The position numbers and the translations under genes were made by a program. The notes under the pieces were generated by a model. It was not told the origin of the DNA. It made no database searches and worked only from the letters and a program-made list of their open reading frames with translations. 64,000 nt of DNA, from positions 39,582,928-39,646,927 of the forward strand of contig CM046443.1 of the NCBI GenBank assembly GCA_025506515.1, read 5' to 3'. Positions within the stretch are counted from its first letter, which is position 1, and every line of letters begins with the position of its first letter. The stretch is from Flaveria trinervia. Lineage: Eukaryota; Streptophyta; Magnoliopsida; Asterales; Asteraceae. Shown here piece after piece: positions 1 to 11,241 of the stretch.

Positions 1-1265
1 TGTAGTAGTGATGAAGGTCAAACGGCGCTTCTTCTTTGGTTTCTGCCCATGGGGTGAGCCATCCGTTTTCTCCTCGTTCCTTAGAGGTGGATGCTCCCCC
101 TCCTACCCTGCCGATTGACCCTGGAACATAGGTCGGGTCGGTCTCTGTCTCCCCAGAGTCTCTTGGGTGCTCACCCACCACCCGAAGCCCATGTACTATG
201 GGAACCACTTTTCTTCCCACAGTCCTGGTGAGGGGCTCCTCATCAGACTCTTCTTCTTCTACTTCTGTCTCAAGGACAAAATCATGATGAAACCCAGCTG
301 ATTCGGTAACTTCTGCAGCCGGGGCGGATGCTGAGGCACGACATCAGACGTAGTGCCTCTCTGTGGAACAGGCATATTATCTCCGGCACCCCCACTATCA
401 TCATCATCTGAATCATCAGTAGGTAGGACAATTGGCTCCACGTCGGAGTCACTGTCCTCATGATGCCATTGGCGTCTCCCCGGTGCCACATAACTTTCAT
501 CTGCTAAATGGCCAATTAGCCTCTTTGTCTGGGGCTTCACTTGCTTGCCCCGGTACACCACCATCCTACCCAACGTAGTGTCATCCATAAGTTCCAAAGT
601 CACTGCATCGTGACTTTCCTTGGGGAGCAGAGGCAACTTCTCATTCAATATCATCAGAAGAAATCTTGGATACATACAAAAACTTCTTTCCCTTTTGTTT
701 CAATGTTCTCTACCAAATAAGCAAAGATCATATTAGAGAAGCTGAAAGGGTGGTTCAGCACCAGAGCCACGAAGGCATTTTGTATCTGATATGATAGGTC
801 ATCAAAACCACCCCTTCTCGAAGCAATGCACTTAAGAATCACATCTGCCAGATATTTGTATTGTGGGCACAGGTTGCTCTTATTTAGCACCCCCGAGTTA
901 ATGTCCCCCGCATACTTGATTCGGAGGAAACACCCTCTCACCGTCAAAGGATGTAACTTAGTGGGGTGAGTGGAGTCATCCCCAAACTCAAGGATTCTCT
1001 GGATGTCTGTAGCGGTAATGTCGATAGCATGACCCAAAATGGTGCTTCGGATGCTTTATGGCTCACGAGAGCGATCCACTGAGGCATTCTCCCAGAATGC
1101 CTGATGTAGTGATTTGTAAGGCGTGCACGGTGTAGATATAGCCTTATGTATCCGTGAGCGTTTGAGGAAGGCTATAATCTCGGAGAACATGGCCCCGTTC
1201 CGAGTTGTGTGGTCCAAATGGGCACATATGTTGTGCTTTCGATTAAGAGACCATCTGTCAACCAT
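1..1265 (-). pseudogene. E1 extra (post-pol) gene, N-terminal domain, frameshifted, runs off window
   Basis: The start is the ATG at 1265-1263. Three overlapping open segments (1265-1056, 1037-654, 675-259) are collinear with the 394-residue open frame of E5 at 50437-49253, so one protein is split by frameshifts. Shared landmarks are an N-terminal KHNICAHLD stretch, a central RGCFLR segment, a F-S-N/K-M-I-F block and a YPRF motif, followed by an acidic, disordered-looking tail. At 39-19 a basic PKKKRRL stretch resembles a nuclear localisation signal. The domain resembles families annotated as 'putative plant transposon protein' (from memory). Its biochemical role is unknown; its position is that of the env-like gene of other Sireviruses, but I see no signal peptide or membrane segment. 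Confidence 0.75.
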
Positions 1266-1270
1266 TTTTC

Positions 1271-1299
1271 CTCAAACACAAAGCACATGATCATTAGTA
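1271..1299 (-). promoter_or_regulatory. Candidate 3' splice site before E1 extra gene
   Basis: On the minus strand a TACTAAT branch-point-like motif (1299-1293) is followed by a T/G-rich run and an AG ending at 1271, five bases before the ATG. The branch adenosine to AG distance is 23 nt, the same as in E5. Splice function is inferred. Confidence 0.5.
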
Positions 1300-1329
1300 C
1301 ATAATACATCAGAATTCAGTTCTAAGTCT

Positions 1330-2260
1330 AGTGTTTCACTTCCATTCTGATTCCTTCATGTGAATGAATCATGCGACTGGAGTCATTCGGTTGTTCTTAA
1401 GCACGACTGAGTTCATTCGGTTGATTTAGACATGCGATTGAGTTCAATCTGCCGACTGAGTCTTCGATTGGTTTAGTCGGCCAACTGAACTCATTCGGGT
1501 GGTTCATTCGGCCGAATGACCCAATCGCAAGGTTCAATCGTGCGATTGGAGTTCATTCAAACAACCAGTCGCTTGCCCTACTGTTCGATCGCCTGTGGGT
1601 CGAATCTTGACCCATTTAAGTCATTTAACAGTGTTTAATGGTCCATTAGACTCGCCTACTTGTCACTAATAACCTATTAAACTTAATTTTAACATTTTGC
1701 TTAGTTTACGTAGGTGATTAGGTCATTTCATAGTTCGGTTCTTGATTCAATCGAGTGTCTCTAATGTAGGTTCTTTAATCTTCTGATTTTGGTAAGATTC
1801 AAGAGTAATGTACCTGTAAAATCGTCACTCGAATGTAAGAAACTCAACAACAATGTAGGTCAGGATCTGTAGCAATTTTTGGCAGAGTAACAGGAAGAAT
1901 GCGATTTGAGTGCGATTTTGGTGTGATGAGGAACATGCGATCGACTGAGGCCCTTAAATACTGAACTTAAGTTCAATCGGTCGACTGGCCTCATTCGCTC
2001 AATTCATTCGGGCGACTGAGTCTCAGTCGTACCATTGGCCAAGTCAATCGCATTCAGTCGGCCGACTGAGTCTCAGTCGGTCGACTTCCTCATTCGGTCT
2101 CTTTCATTTGGATGTTCAGTTGACCGACTGAGCCTCAGTCGGTCGACTGCTTCATTCTCCCCCTTCTATTCGGTCGAATGAAACATTCTCATGTCCATTC
2201 GGCCGATTGGGAGCCATTCGCATAGTTGGTCCATGTCCATGATCCAATCGTGCGAAGGAG
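1330..2260. repeat. Family I palindromic motif cluster in pol/extra-gene spacer
   Basis: Dozens of variants of a short motif built from CGAYTG and its complement CARTCG occur here, for example CAGTCGGCCGACTG-like and CAGTCGGTCGACTG-like palindromes. They lie in two clusters (about 1340-1610 and 1930-2260). The same core fills the LTR U3 and the leader of this element and the matching regions of E5. No coding sense is seen. Confidence 0.85.
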
Positions 2261-3703
2261 TCACACTTAGTGACTTTACAGTCATTTTGAACATTTTACT
2301 TTTAAGACGCTTTTATCTTTTGATAATAACATTATAAGCTCATAACCAATTCAGTCACCTCAGACGAGACTCTTTTAAAACACGTTGTCACATCTGACGT
2401 GACTCTTTAAACTTTGAAAAACATGTGGCCATCTCAGACATGCCCTTTTCGGTGAGTTAATTCCATTCTGATTTTCCTGATGTAGTCCGACAGACACACA
2501 CACTAAAAGATTAAACTAGACACTTAAACTAAATACACAAATAAAATTGTTTTTGGACTTTTGTGAGAGATAAAACCTAAGATGGAAATCTACGGGATTT
2601 GGTTCCGGAATCGAAATCTTCAACTTAGATTGACCACACCTGGACCAATTCATTTTGGAATCATACAGGAACATCAAATCATTTGGGACTTGTTATCAAA
2701 CTCTACCGATGCTCAATTCTTGGTGTTCATCCAGAGTCATCAGCAGCTTTAGGTAATCATACTGGAACTCTTAGATTACCACATTGATTTGAACTTTCAA
2801 GAATTGCAGCCACAATGATTGTCAATATGTTTGTCCACTTAAATCCATACACAGACTCTTGACTCAAACGGTGATTTTTTGGTTTATTTAATTCAACGAA
2901 CATTTGTGGATCCCACACGTATATGGTAATCAACATCCCTCGGGAGCTTTTAAGCGGTCTACGGGTATTGTTACAAGAAGAGACTATTCTTAGATCTTCA
3001 TAGAGAAACCAGTCCTCAGGTCAGTGCCATCGCACAGCAAAGAGGCGGCAAACAACAATGAATTCTAGAATATCTAGGTTATGCTTATCCTCAGGTCAGT
3101 GCCATCGCACAGCAGAGAGGCACACAACCTATCTCCTTGTTAGAGCAGCTTTTATTTTGCACCAAATGCACCAACAACATAGGTCATTAGCTTGATAGCA
3201 TTTTTCTCTCATTTTTTCGTGCTTTGCTCTATTTATGGTCATCCGCACACATTTGTGGTGTTTACATGCTCATTACCCCTTATTGGAATATTATTGATTG
3301 TGTTAACCAGTGATAAGATGGAAGCCCGCAGTCAGTTGAACAACTTAGTTTGATCTTGAGATCACCAGTCCGGTCTAATCATCTATTGTGTTGAATCTAC
3401 CGACATATCAATTGTGGTTAGCAACCTCTAGGTCTACTCTCATTGTGTTACCTTAGGAGTTACCAGTTTTTCTATCATTTTCCCTTTTATATTGCTTAGA
3501 CTACACAGACTTATACTTTGAATTTATTCATCTTTTGCTAAATTAGGATTTTAAAGTCCCTCTTGACTTGTTCCGTGTACTATCATATTCCAAAGAGTTT
3601 GAATCGGTATCACAGATACGATCTACCTTGTATCAGCTTTCCACTCCTTCTCCTTGGTTTCCTTTCCTTTTTCTTTTTTTTTAATGTTGCTTGCTGACTT
3701 ATT
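2261..3703 (-). other. E1 spacer between pol and extra gene, non-coding
   Basis: No credible reading frame on either strand. It aligns by eye along its length with 51490-52920 of E5, so it is a real, inherited part of family I rather than a random insertion. A 27-base segment starting TCCTCAGGTCAGTGCC occurs twice 75 bases apart (3013 and 3088); E5 keeps the same pair. AT-rich, with no clear promoter. Confidence 0.7.
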
Positions 3704-3711
3704 CTCCCCCT
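3704..3711 (-). other. Polypurine-tract-like motif just after E1 pol
   Basis: Minus strand reads AGGGGGAG, identical in core to the true polypurine tracts next to LTRs at 47010-47020 and 42618-42625. It is about 130 bases past the pol stop. Extra internal tracts are a recalled Sirevirus trait. E5 keeps a shorter version near 52927. Confidence 0.6.
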
Positions 3712-3838
3712 AAAATACTAAAATCAAATGGTTTAATTATTTTAGGATTTTAATAAAACAACAGAATAAATGAGTTTAATTTAAACAGACTAAAATAAAC
3801 AAATAAAAAAAATAAAATAAAAAGAAAAATTAACTAAA

Positions 3839-5480
3839 CTACATCGGACTACACATGATCATCGCCAGGAATAACCCACTTCTCTTTTTAACGCCGTTGA
3901 CCTCTAGCAGATATTGAAAACGTGGTTTATCAAAGGCTTTAGTATGGAGGTCAGCGCGTTGAAAATCAGTATTAATTTTTACCACATCAATTAAGTTCTT
4001 TTCGAAACAATGTCGTATGAAGTGATATTTAATACCGATATGTTTGGTCTTAGGATGTTGGACCGGATTTTTAGTTACTGCAATTGCAGCAGAGTTATCT
4101 ACAAAAATAGGAGTAGAATGGAACGTTAACCGTAATCCCAATTTGCTGTTGAATCCAGATGATTTGTGAACAGCAACTTGCAGCAGCAACATATTCGGCT
4201 TCATAGGTTGACAATGCAACCGATGTCTGCTTCTTACACTGCCAGGTAATTAATCTTCTCCCAAAGAATTGATACCCTGCTGATGTAGACTTGTAGTTCA
4301 TCTTGCAGCCGCCGTAGTCCAAGTCACTGTACGCCGTGAGCTCAAAATCATCATAATGAGGATACCACAACCCAAGTGTGGGTGTACCCTTTAGATAGCG
4401 AAAGATCCTTTTGACCCCGATCAGATGATTGACCTTAGGTTTAGCCTGATATCTAGAACATAAACATGTCACATACATGATATCAGGTCTAGAGGCAGTG
4501 AGATATATGAGGGATCCAATCATTCCTCGGTACATCGTGGCATCCACCAGATCTCCATTTTAATCAGGGGTATGTCGTGATTCGTAGCCAGTGGAGTACC
4601 TGCAGCAGATGCATTCTCCATGTCAAAACGATTGAGAATGTCGCTTACGTACTTGGTCTGATGTAGAAAGATCCCATTTGGTGTTTGATCCACCTGTAGC
4701 CCGAGAACAAACTTCATCCCCCCATAGCACTCATCTCAAACTCTTTCTGCATAACTGCTTCAAATTCTTTGCATAACTCTTCGTTCTTTGAACCAAAATT
4801 ATGTCATCAACATAGACTTGTACGAGCAGTAGGTCGCCATCTTTTTCTTTATTGAACAGTGTGCAGTCAATGACTCCCCTGCGAAAGCCGTGTTTCACAA
4901 GATGAGTCGAGAGTTTCTCATACCAAGCTCTTGGAGCTTGATGAAGCCCTTATAAAGCCTTGTCGAGCTTGTAGACTCTATCCGATGAGAAGGATCTTCA
5001 AATCCCTTGGGTGACTGACATAACTGTTTCTCTAATTTCCCCATGAAGAAATGCACTCTTCACATCTAATTGATAGACTTTAATCTTCATTGTAATCAAT
5101 TCCCTCGACTTGGCGAAATCCCTGAACAACCAGTCGAGCCTTGTTCCTGATAATGATCCTTGGTCATCTTTCTTGAATTTAAAAACCCATTTGGTGCCAA
5201 TGACCTTAGCACCTTTAGGTCTATCAACCAGAGACCATACACCTAACTTCTTGAACTGAAGAAGTTCTTCTTGCATGGCACTCACCCATGCCTCATCATT
5301 TAGTGCTTCACTGACATATTTTGGCTCAACCTGTGAGACAAAAACACAATAGGCACCATCATGAATATACACCTTTTCCATAACAGAGGCATAGTCAGCC
5401 GAGTACAGCTGATTTCGGGTTTGTACTCCTGATCGGACATCCCCAATGACATTTTCTAAGGGATGATAACGTTTAGACAC
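3839..5480 (-). pseudogene. pol: E1 reverse transcriptase and RNase H
   Basis: C-terminal half of the copia polyprotein. The RT part starts near 5480 (a TKWVFKFKKDDQG-like stretch, then LDVKSAFLHGE). It continues through FVLGLQVDQTPNGIFLHQ (about 4717-4650), the connection segment with IGSLIYLTASRPDIMY (about 4520) and ends in RNase H, where DLDYGG, STYEAEYVAAASC and a FVDNSAAI stretch mark the acidic active-site regions. The stop is TAG at 3841-3839. Frameshifts split it into at least four frames (5480-4998, 4717-4520, 4547-4095, 4219-3839) and the YVDD region lies in a broken stretch near 4820. As read, no continuous enzyme is encoded. Confidence 0.9.
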
Positions 5481-6958
5481 GATCCTGGAGTAGTAGGAAC
5501 AGCTACCTCAGAGCAAGATGATGAACATTTTGTCTCATCTGAGGTAGTTGGAGTTTGAGGCTCTGACGTCGAAGGTGCACCACTGGTAGATGCTTGTGGA
5601 CTTTCAGGAACTGGAACCTGTTCCTCCTGACTGTTCTGGGTATATTCTTCAGCTTCATTTTCAGAGGAGGTGTCACTGTCGTCGATTACTCCCCCTGAAT
5701 GAGTAGATGATTCTCCCTGTGAGCTAGATTTTGGTGGATTCAAGCTATCATACATCATTCGTGTAGCTAATTTGTCATCTGAGGGAGAGAGAGGAATGTT
5801 GAAGGACTTGAAGAATCCATCATAGTCAAAGAAGTAGGCAGTTCCTTTGCCAGTAGGCGGTGTGGTGAATCGCTGAACATCAACATTACACCAAACTTCT
5901 ACTAGACCTGTTGAGTTATTGTAAACACGCTTGTTAGGTATGTTGTATCCTAGAAAGATGCCTACATCTACCTTCTTGCTGAATTTACCCTCTTGTGTCT
6001 TCTTGAAGTGTGCACGGCGCCCCAAATGGTTCGAGATACTCCAAGTTCGGTTTGCGTCTTTGTAGTAGCTCGTAACATGTTTTTCCGTGGCGCTTGACTA
6101 TCAGGACTCGATTCAGTGTATAACATGCATTTGCCACTGCCTCATTCCAGAATTGGATAGGCAGTTTCGAGTCTGCCAGCATAGTCCGTGCTGTCTCTAT
6201 CAAGCTCCTGTTCTTTCTCTCAGCAACGCCATTCATCTGAGGTGTGTAAGCAGAAGTGAATTGATGTACAATCCCCTTTTCCTTGCAGTATTCCTCCATC
6301 CAATGGTTCTTGAATTCCGTTCCGTTGTCTGAGCGTACTTGTCTAACTTTCAGCTTGTAGAGAGATTCCAGTGTGGTTACCAACTCCTTGAATGATTCAA
6401 ATGTTTTTGATTTGGATTTCAGAAACATTACCCAAGTGAACCTTGAGTAGTCATCGGTGACCACAAAACAGTACAAGTCGCCTGCAATGCTCTTTGTACT
6501 GACTGGACCGGACAGATCCATGTGTAGAAGTTCAAGAGGAAGGTCTATTGAATTAACTTTCTTTTCCTTATGAGACTTCTTTGTCTGTTTACCTTTCTTG
6601 CAAGCTATACAGAAATCAGGAAGCTGAAAGTTCTTGACATTTACACCTCTCACCAGATCCTTCTGAATCAAGTGATTCATCTTCCTTTGACTGATGTGTC
6701 CCATTCTCCTATGCTAGGAGATGGAGTCTTTTTCAGTAGCTTGGATAGAAAACACTGAACCTCATGATCCATTGTAGAAGCTGTTGACAGATCCAAGACA
6801 TAAAGATCTTTATATCTTGAAGCAGTCATCAACACTTGGTCCTCTGGGATCACGTAGTCTTTCTTCAGTACATAACACTTCTTGTTGTCGAAGATGACTT
6901 TAAATTCCTTATCACATATTTGTGAAACAGAGTAAGTTGTTTTGAAGTTGCTGAACAT
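5456..6958 (-). pseudogene. pol: E1 integrase (pre-integrase zinc domain, core, C-terminal part)
   Basis: Inserts the element cDNA into host DNA. Order on the minus strand: pre-integrase region (6958-6677), then the long frame 6704-5985 holding the second half of the HHCC zinc site (CIAC) and the D-D-E catalytic residues. These appear in the contexts HMDLSGPV, RSDNGTEF and NGVAERKN. The C-terminal part with GAPC and FLGYN continues in another frame at 6025-5456 and ends in a Ser/Thr/Pro/Glu-rich linker before RT. One frameshift near 6000 separates core and C-terminal parts; otherwise the core is complete. Confidence 0.92.
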
Positions 6959-6975
6959 AGTTCACCCTATCAAAC

Positions 6976-7167
6976 TTAACTTTCTGATTTCCAACTTCTC
7001 CCTGAGTTGTGATATCCTCCCTTGTTTCCAGCAAACGAAACATGCCCTCCTTTTATTTGTTTCACATTTGATAAAAGAGCTCTGTTTCCTGTCATGTGCC
7101 TGGATGCTCCGCTGTCTACTATCCACGTGTTAGTTTCAGCACTGTATTGAACAACCTGCACATACAA
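6976..7167 (-). pseudogene. pol: E1 aspartic protease segment
   Basis: An open frame contains WIVDSGASRHMTGN; DSG is the catalytic triad of copia proteases, which cleave the polyprotein inside the particle. It lies between the second Gag zinc knuckle and the pre-integrase domain, as expected. The frame ends early at 6976, so it is out of phase with the integrase segment. Confidence 0.88.
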
Positions 7168-7175
7168 GGTAAAGG

Positions 7176-10008
7176 TTAGTTTAGGTTAGGAACCCAAGCC
7201 TTTACTGGCTTGGGTTTCCCAGAGGCATCACACATCAGAAATTCAACCCATTGACCCTTAGAAGGTGAGGGTAGCTCAGGTTCCTTCTTGTCATCATTAT
7301 CAGCCACAGAGGTTGACTTTTCTTTCCATAGGCCAGATTTGTGCAATGCCTGTTTGTGATACACAGTCGACTGGCTAACGGATTGAACTTTCTGTTCACT
7401 AGTTCTTCTAGGTGGAGTTAAAGAGCTCCTCTTAGAAGACTTAGGTTTTGAGTCCTGAAGTTCAATCTTCTTCCTAGGTGTCTGATAATAAGTACAGTAG
7501 GAAGCAATGTGTCCACATTCTCCACAGTTGTAGCACGCCCTGCTATCAACTTTATGATTAAACTTTCTTTGTGGAGACGTGTGTGACACTCTAGTAATAT
7601 CACTCACTTTAGGTTTTGACTCTGGTTCTTTTGATGTGTTTACTGGTTTAACAAAATTAACTGATTTAACCTGTTTTACATCCTTTTCTTTTTGGTTAAT
7701 TGGTCTTTGACTTGAAGTATGTGAAAGATTATCCTTAGAAGCCCTTTTTGGTTCTGATTTACTTTGTTAGAACCTGACTTTAAGGTAACCTTTTCAAATT
7801 CTTTTTCCAGATTAACACAAGGCAATTTACCCTTTGCCTTTGAAGTGGTCTCCTTTTGTTTGTTTCCAGTGTCAATAGATGAACTTAAGGAATCTGGATC
7901 ACTAACAAGAGGAGTAGACACTACATGATCCTTGATGGGATTACTACTTAAAGGTCTAGTTTTAGTGTTCATCAAAGTCTCAGGTGGTGGCGGAACCACT
8001 TTATAACCCAGTCCCTCCCCGTTGTTCCTTTCTTTACTAAGTGTTGGACTATGTGCGACGAACTAGTCCAACTATGCAGTTTCTGTTTTAGTGAATTTAC
8101 TTCTACTTCTAGAACTGCCTTTTGTTTCTTAGTGTCTTCTAGGGAGTTTAGATAATACCTAATGTCATTAGCTTGATTAAAGGCAACTACTTCGGTTCCC
8201 TAAGCTGTTTAGTCAAAAGGTCTATCTTTTCTTTATAACTGAGCTCATTTTGTTTTAGTACCCTATTAGCCTCAGTGCATAGATGCAAATCTTTTATCAA
8301 GTTATCATTATGATCTAATAACCTAGCAAATTTAGCATCTATGCTATTCCTAAAGGCATCACAATCAGAACAAGCATGATTATTAAACATTGTGTCAGTA
8401 GTACTTACCTGAGCAGATTCAGAAGCGTTTGCCATCAATGCAGTATCAGATGATTCTGATTCTTTTGCTTCTGTCTTTTCTGTCTCTGACATGGTAGTCT
8501 CCACTTTTGGCTTGTAACTGACCTCGGTTGCAGTTGCTTCTTCACTATGTGACATTGCTATCTCAACTGCTAGATCTACTTCACTAGCGGAATCACTGTC
8601 AATATCTTCTATATTTGCAATGTTTGATTCCCCTGGTGAGACAAACCTAAAACTCCAATCCTGTCCTTCCTCATCATGAGCAGTCAAGGCTTTTGAATCC
8701 TAGTTTTAGGAAGTAGAACTGGTAGTTTGCTTGTCTAGACGAGTGAAGGATGAGAACGGGTTCCCATTCCCAGTCTTCTTTGGCTTCACACATTCTCTCT
8801 TGAAGTGCCCCTTTTCACCACAGTTAAGCAGGTCACTTTACTCTTGTCGAAGCCAAAGGTGGTATCCTTAGTAGCAACCAAGTTCTGTCCAGTCATTTTC
8901 ACAAACTTCTTCGCCCTCCGGACAGCACTTGCTAAGGCCCACATAATGTCCATTCTCTCAAGCTCCATTTCGTCCACCTGCTCGTAGTCCTCGTCTGCCA
9001 GATGGCAGTTTCAAATCTTTCCAGCAACAAGTTCATCATAGGAATGGACCATTGCTGCCAATAGATCCATGTGCTCTCGAGCTACTTCAACAGTCACATT
9101 ACCGAGGTTCTCGGTCTTCAGTCTAGTAGCATTCGCTTCAGATCCAATGTATTGGGTACAAGAAGACCCAGACGTTTCTGAACCTGGAGCAGGTGCATGT
9201 GTAGGACTCGATGAGCTAGACACGAATGCAGTCTGGAGGGGTGCTCCAGATGTCTTAGCTTGAGGAGTGGCATTGTATAAAGCTGGATTTTTATTGTACG
9301 TAGACTTCTGAGCTCTGTACTTCATTCTAAGTGATTCTTCTCGTAAATTCAGAATGAAATCATTAATATCCAGTTTTGACAGCATTCCATTCTGTCTAAG
9401 ATAGACACGAATGAAACCCATTTTTCAGGCAATCCGTCTGCAAAATTATTAACTTTCTCTTCCATGGTAGTAGCCATCCATGTGTATGCAGTTCACTCAT
9501 CAGATGGTAGAATCTATCTATAACATCGTCCAAACTCTCGTTTCCCATCGCTGAGAAGTTGTCGAATTCCTTCTTTAACTCCTTAGCCTTGATTGCCTTC
9601 AACGAGGCATTCCCGTCGTACCTCTTCTCTAGCTCATCCCATAGTTTCTTGGACTGCTTATTTTCTGAGTACTGGTGGAATATCTCTTTAGGGATAGACT
9701 GTGTAATCAATGCATAGACCCTCTTCTCTGCATTATATATGACTTTCTCGCGCGTCTGTCATCCCTCCTAAGGTTAACTTTACTCCATCGGCTCCCACCG
9801 GTGTACTATATCCAATCTCGATGGCCTCCCATAGATTCGGATCCACTCCATTGAGGTAGATCTCAAAACGTTGTTTCCAGTGGGGAAACTCATCTAACGT
9901 TAAAAGCTTTGGTGGTTTATTATGATTACCCACCTCACTCTCAAGTAGCAGCAGGTTCTGGATCCTAGAGTCCTTCCCAGCAGTAAAGGCTGACAATTGA
10001 TCTTCCAT
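7176..10008 (-). pseudogene. gag: E1 Gag with two zinc knuckles and coiled coil
   Basis: The chosen start is the ATG at 10008-10006 (MEDQLSAF), because upstream sequence is leader with palindromic repeats. Order: N-terminal Gag fold (EFPHWKQRFEIYLNG; then a UBN2-like segment 9710-9396 with KKLWDELEKRYDG), a linker, and a first zinc knuckle near 8850-8780 readable only with a one-base gap. A charged, coiled-coil-like stretch follows at 8687-8187, then a basic region and a second knuckle CYNCGECGHIASYC (CX2CX4HX4C) near 7530. Gag forms the particle shell and binds RNA. Broken by at least four frameshifts; no single capsid protein can be read. Confidence 0.88.
8403..8413 (-). promoter_or_regulatory. 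Candidate 5' splice site in E1 gag
   Basis: The minus strand reads CTCAG then GTAAGT, a full match to the consensus donor CAG/GTAAGT, with the intron beginning at 8408. It could pair with the acceptor at 1271. The same bases also encode Gag residues, so chance is possible. Confidence 0.35.
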
Positions 10009-10506
10009 TGTAAATAACTTTAAGTCTAATAAGCAATTTTGAGTCGGCCGACTGAAGGGTGCGAATGGAGTAGGCGTGCGTATGAACACTCAGTCGTGCG
10101 TATGAACTCTACGACTGGTTCAATCGTGCGGCTGAACTAAGTGATTAGCTCAGTCGTGCGAATGAATCTGATGCGTATGAACCGTGCGACCAAACGGTTC
10201 AATCGTACGAATGGAGATACGACTATGTCCAATCGTGCGACTGAGCAATGGGAATGAGTCCAGTCGTGCGAATGGCTCACTCGTGCGACTGAAGCTGCTG
10301 TTATGTGAAAATTTCTAGGTTAAACGTGTTTTAGCCGTAAAAATTCAAACTTTCGCAAGGTTGAATTGCCTAAGTCCGTAGAAACCAAACTTTGATGAGC
10401 AGGGAACGTCCAAGATCACTTTTTGAAACAAAAGATTGCGTTTTTAGTGCAAAAACACAAACTTTTTATCAATCTTGATTGAATCACACGTAATCAAGAG
10501 CCAATA
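10009..10506 (-). repeat. E1 leader, with family I palindromic motifs
   Basis: Untranslated leader between primer site and gag ATG. The part at 10025-10300 is dense with GTGCGAYTGA/TCARTCGTGCG units, the same core as in U3 and in the 3' spacer. The rest (10301-10506) holds no motif I can name. Confidence 0.75.
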
Positions 10507-10518
10507 GCTCTGATACCA
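10507..10518 (-). other. E1 primer binding site (tRNA-iMet)
   Basis: The minus strand reads TGGTATCAGAGC, complementary to the 3' end of plant initiator tRNA-Met, two bases inside the 5' LTR. It sets the orientation and the LTR edge. Confidence 0.95.
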
Positions 10519-10520
10519 CT

Positions 10521-11236
10521 TGTTAGGACCTGGTATTTGACCGAAATACCTAGAGATTAACGTGTAAACCAGATCAAATAGTGCGGAATACTATTTGATT
10601 GGCGATCCAATCAGTGAGAACACACGAAGAATCAATAAAGAATTGAAACTAACATTAGAAATCGATTGAGAATCGATCTAATGTGTTCTATGAACTTGGA
10701 GAACGAATTGAGAGGTTTCTGGACGGCTAGGGTACGTTTGGAATCGTAATTAATCGAGAGTCTATCTTTTTCACGAATTGAGTTGTATTTATAGGTTGGT
10801 ATTATTCAATCGTGCGACTGAACCATTAGTCTAGTTCAATCGTGCGATTGAACCATGCGGTTGATTCATTCGTACGACTGAGTGTTCAGTCGTGCGACTG
10901 AGCCAATCTTATGTTACAATCATACGACTGATCCAGACTCCTGGTTCAGTGGTGCGACTGAGTTAGTCGTGTGAAGTTATTCATGCGTATGGTTCATTCG
11001 CATTAGCATTCGCATGAGAACTTCATTATGTTAAGTTTGAATGTATTGTGTATTAATTAATAAACATTATGTGTAATCATTCAAGCAATCACTAACCTAA
11101 TTAACCATTCAATGTCGACACATTAATGAAACATTAAACATTATAACTACCAAACTATTAATATCATTTCATTAATCATACCAAACAAGATCTATTACAT
11201 CATATATCATGATCTAGGAACATACATGTATCAACA
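10521..11236 (-). repeat. E1 5' LTR, 716 bp
   Basis: On the plus strand it runs TGTTAGGACC... to ...TATCAACA; on its own strand it begins TGTTGATACATG and ends GGTCCTAACA, so it has TG/CA ends. It abuts the primer site and matches the 3' LTR of E5 (46277-47007) with small differences. U3 (about 10800-11000) holds GTGCGACTGA-type palindromic units. Confidence 0.93.
10785..10794 (-). promoter_or_regulatory. TATA box of family I LTR (E1)
   Basis: Minus strand reads CTATAAATAC, directly downstream of the palindromic U3 cluster, where an LTR core promoter is expected. E5 keeps the same box at 46539-46548. Confidence 0.6.
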
Positions 11237-11241
11237 GCATA
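11237..11241. repeat. Target site duplication flank of E1 (GCATA), one side
   Basis: Five bases following the LTR edge. The partner copy lies beyond the window, so this is the expected but unconfirmed 5-bp duplication. Confidence 0.4.

Larger units (their letters stand above)
1..11236 (-). mobile_element. E1: Sirevirus-like Ty1/copia element, family I, 3' end outside window
   Basis: Read on the minus strand, the order is 5' LTR (11236-10521), primer site, leader, gag, protease, integrase, reverse transcriptase, RNase H, a 2.6 kb non-coding spacer and an extra gene that runs off the window at base 1. The 3' LTR and its polypurine tract are not visible. E5 belongs to the same family, as shown by matching LTR, pol, spacer and extra gene. 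The coding part is broken by several frameshifts, so as read here it is not an autonomous copy. The lineage call rests on pol motifs, the two zinc knuckles, the long Gag and the gene after pol, all recalled Sirevirus traits. Confidence 0.9.

Noticed and set aside
1330..2260. CRISPR-like array of short repeats
   Set aside because: Units are irregularly spaced, degenerate and palindromic, inside a plant retroelement; no unique spacers.
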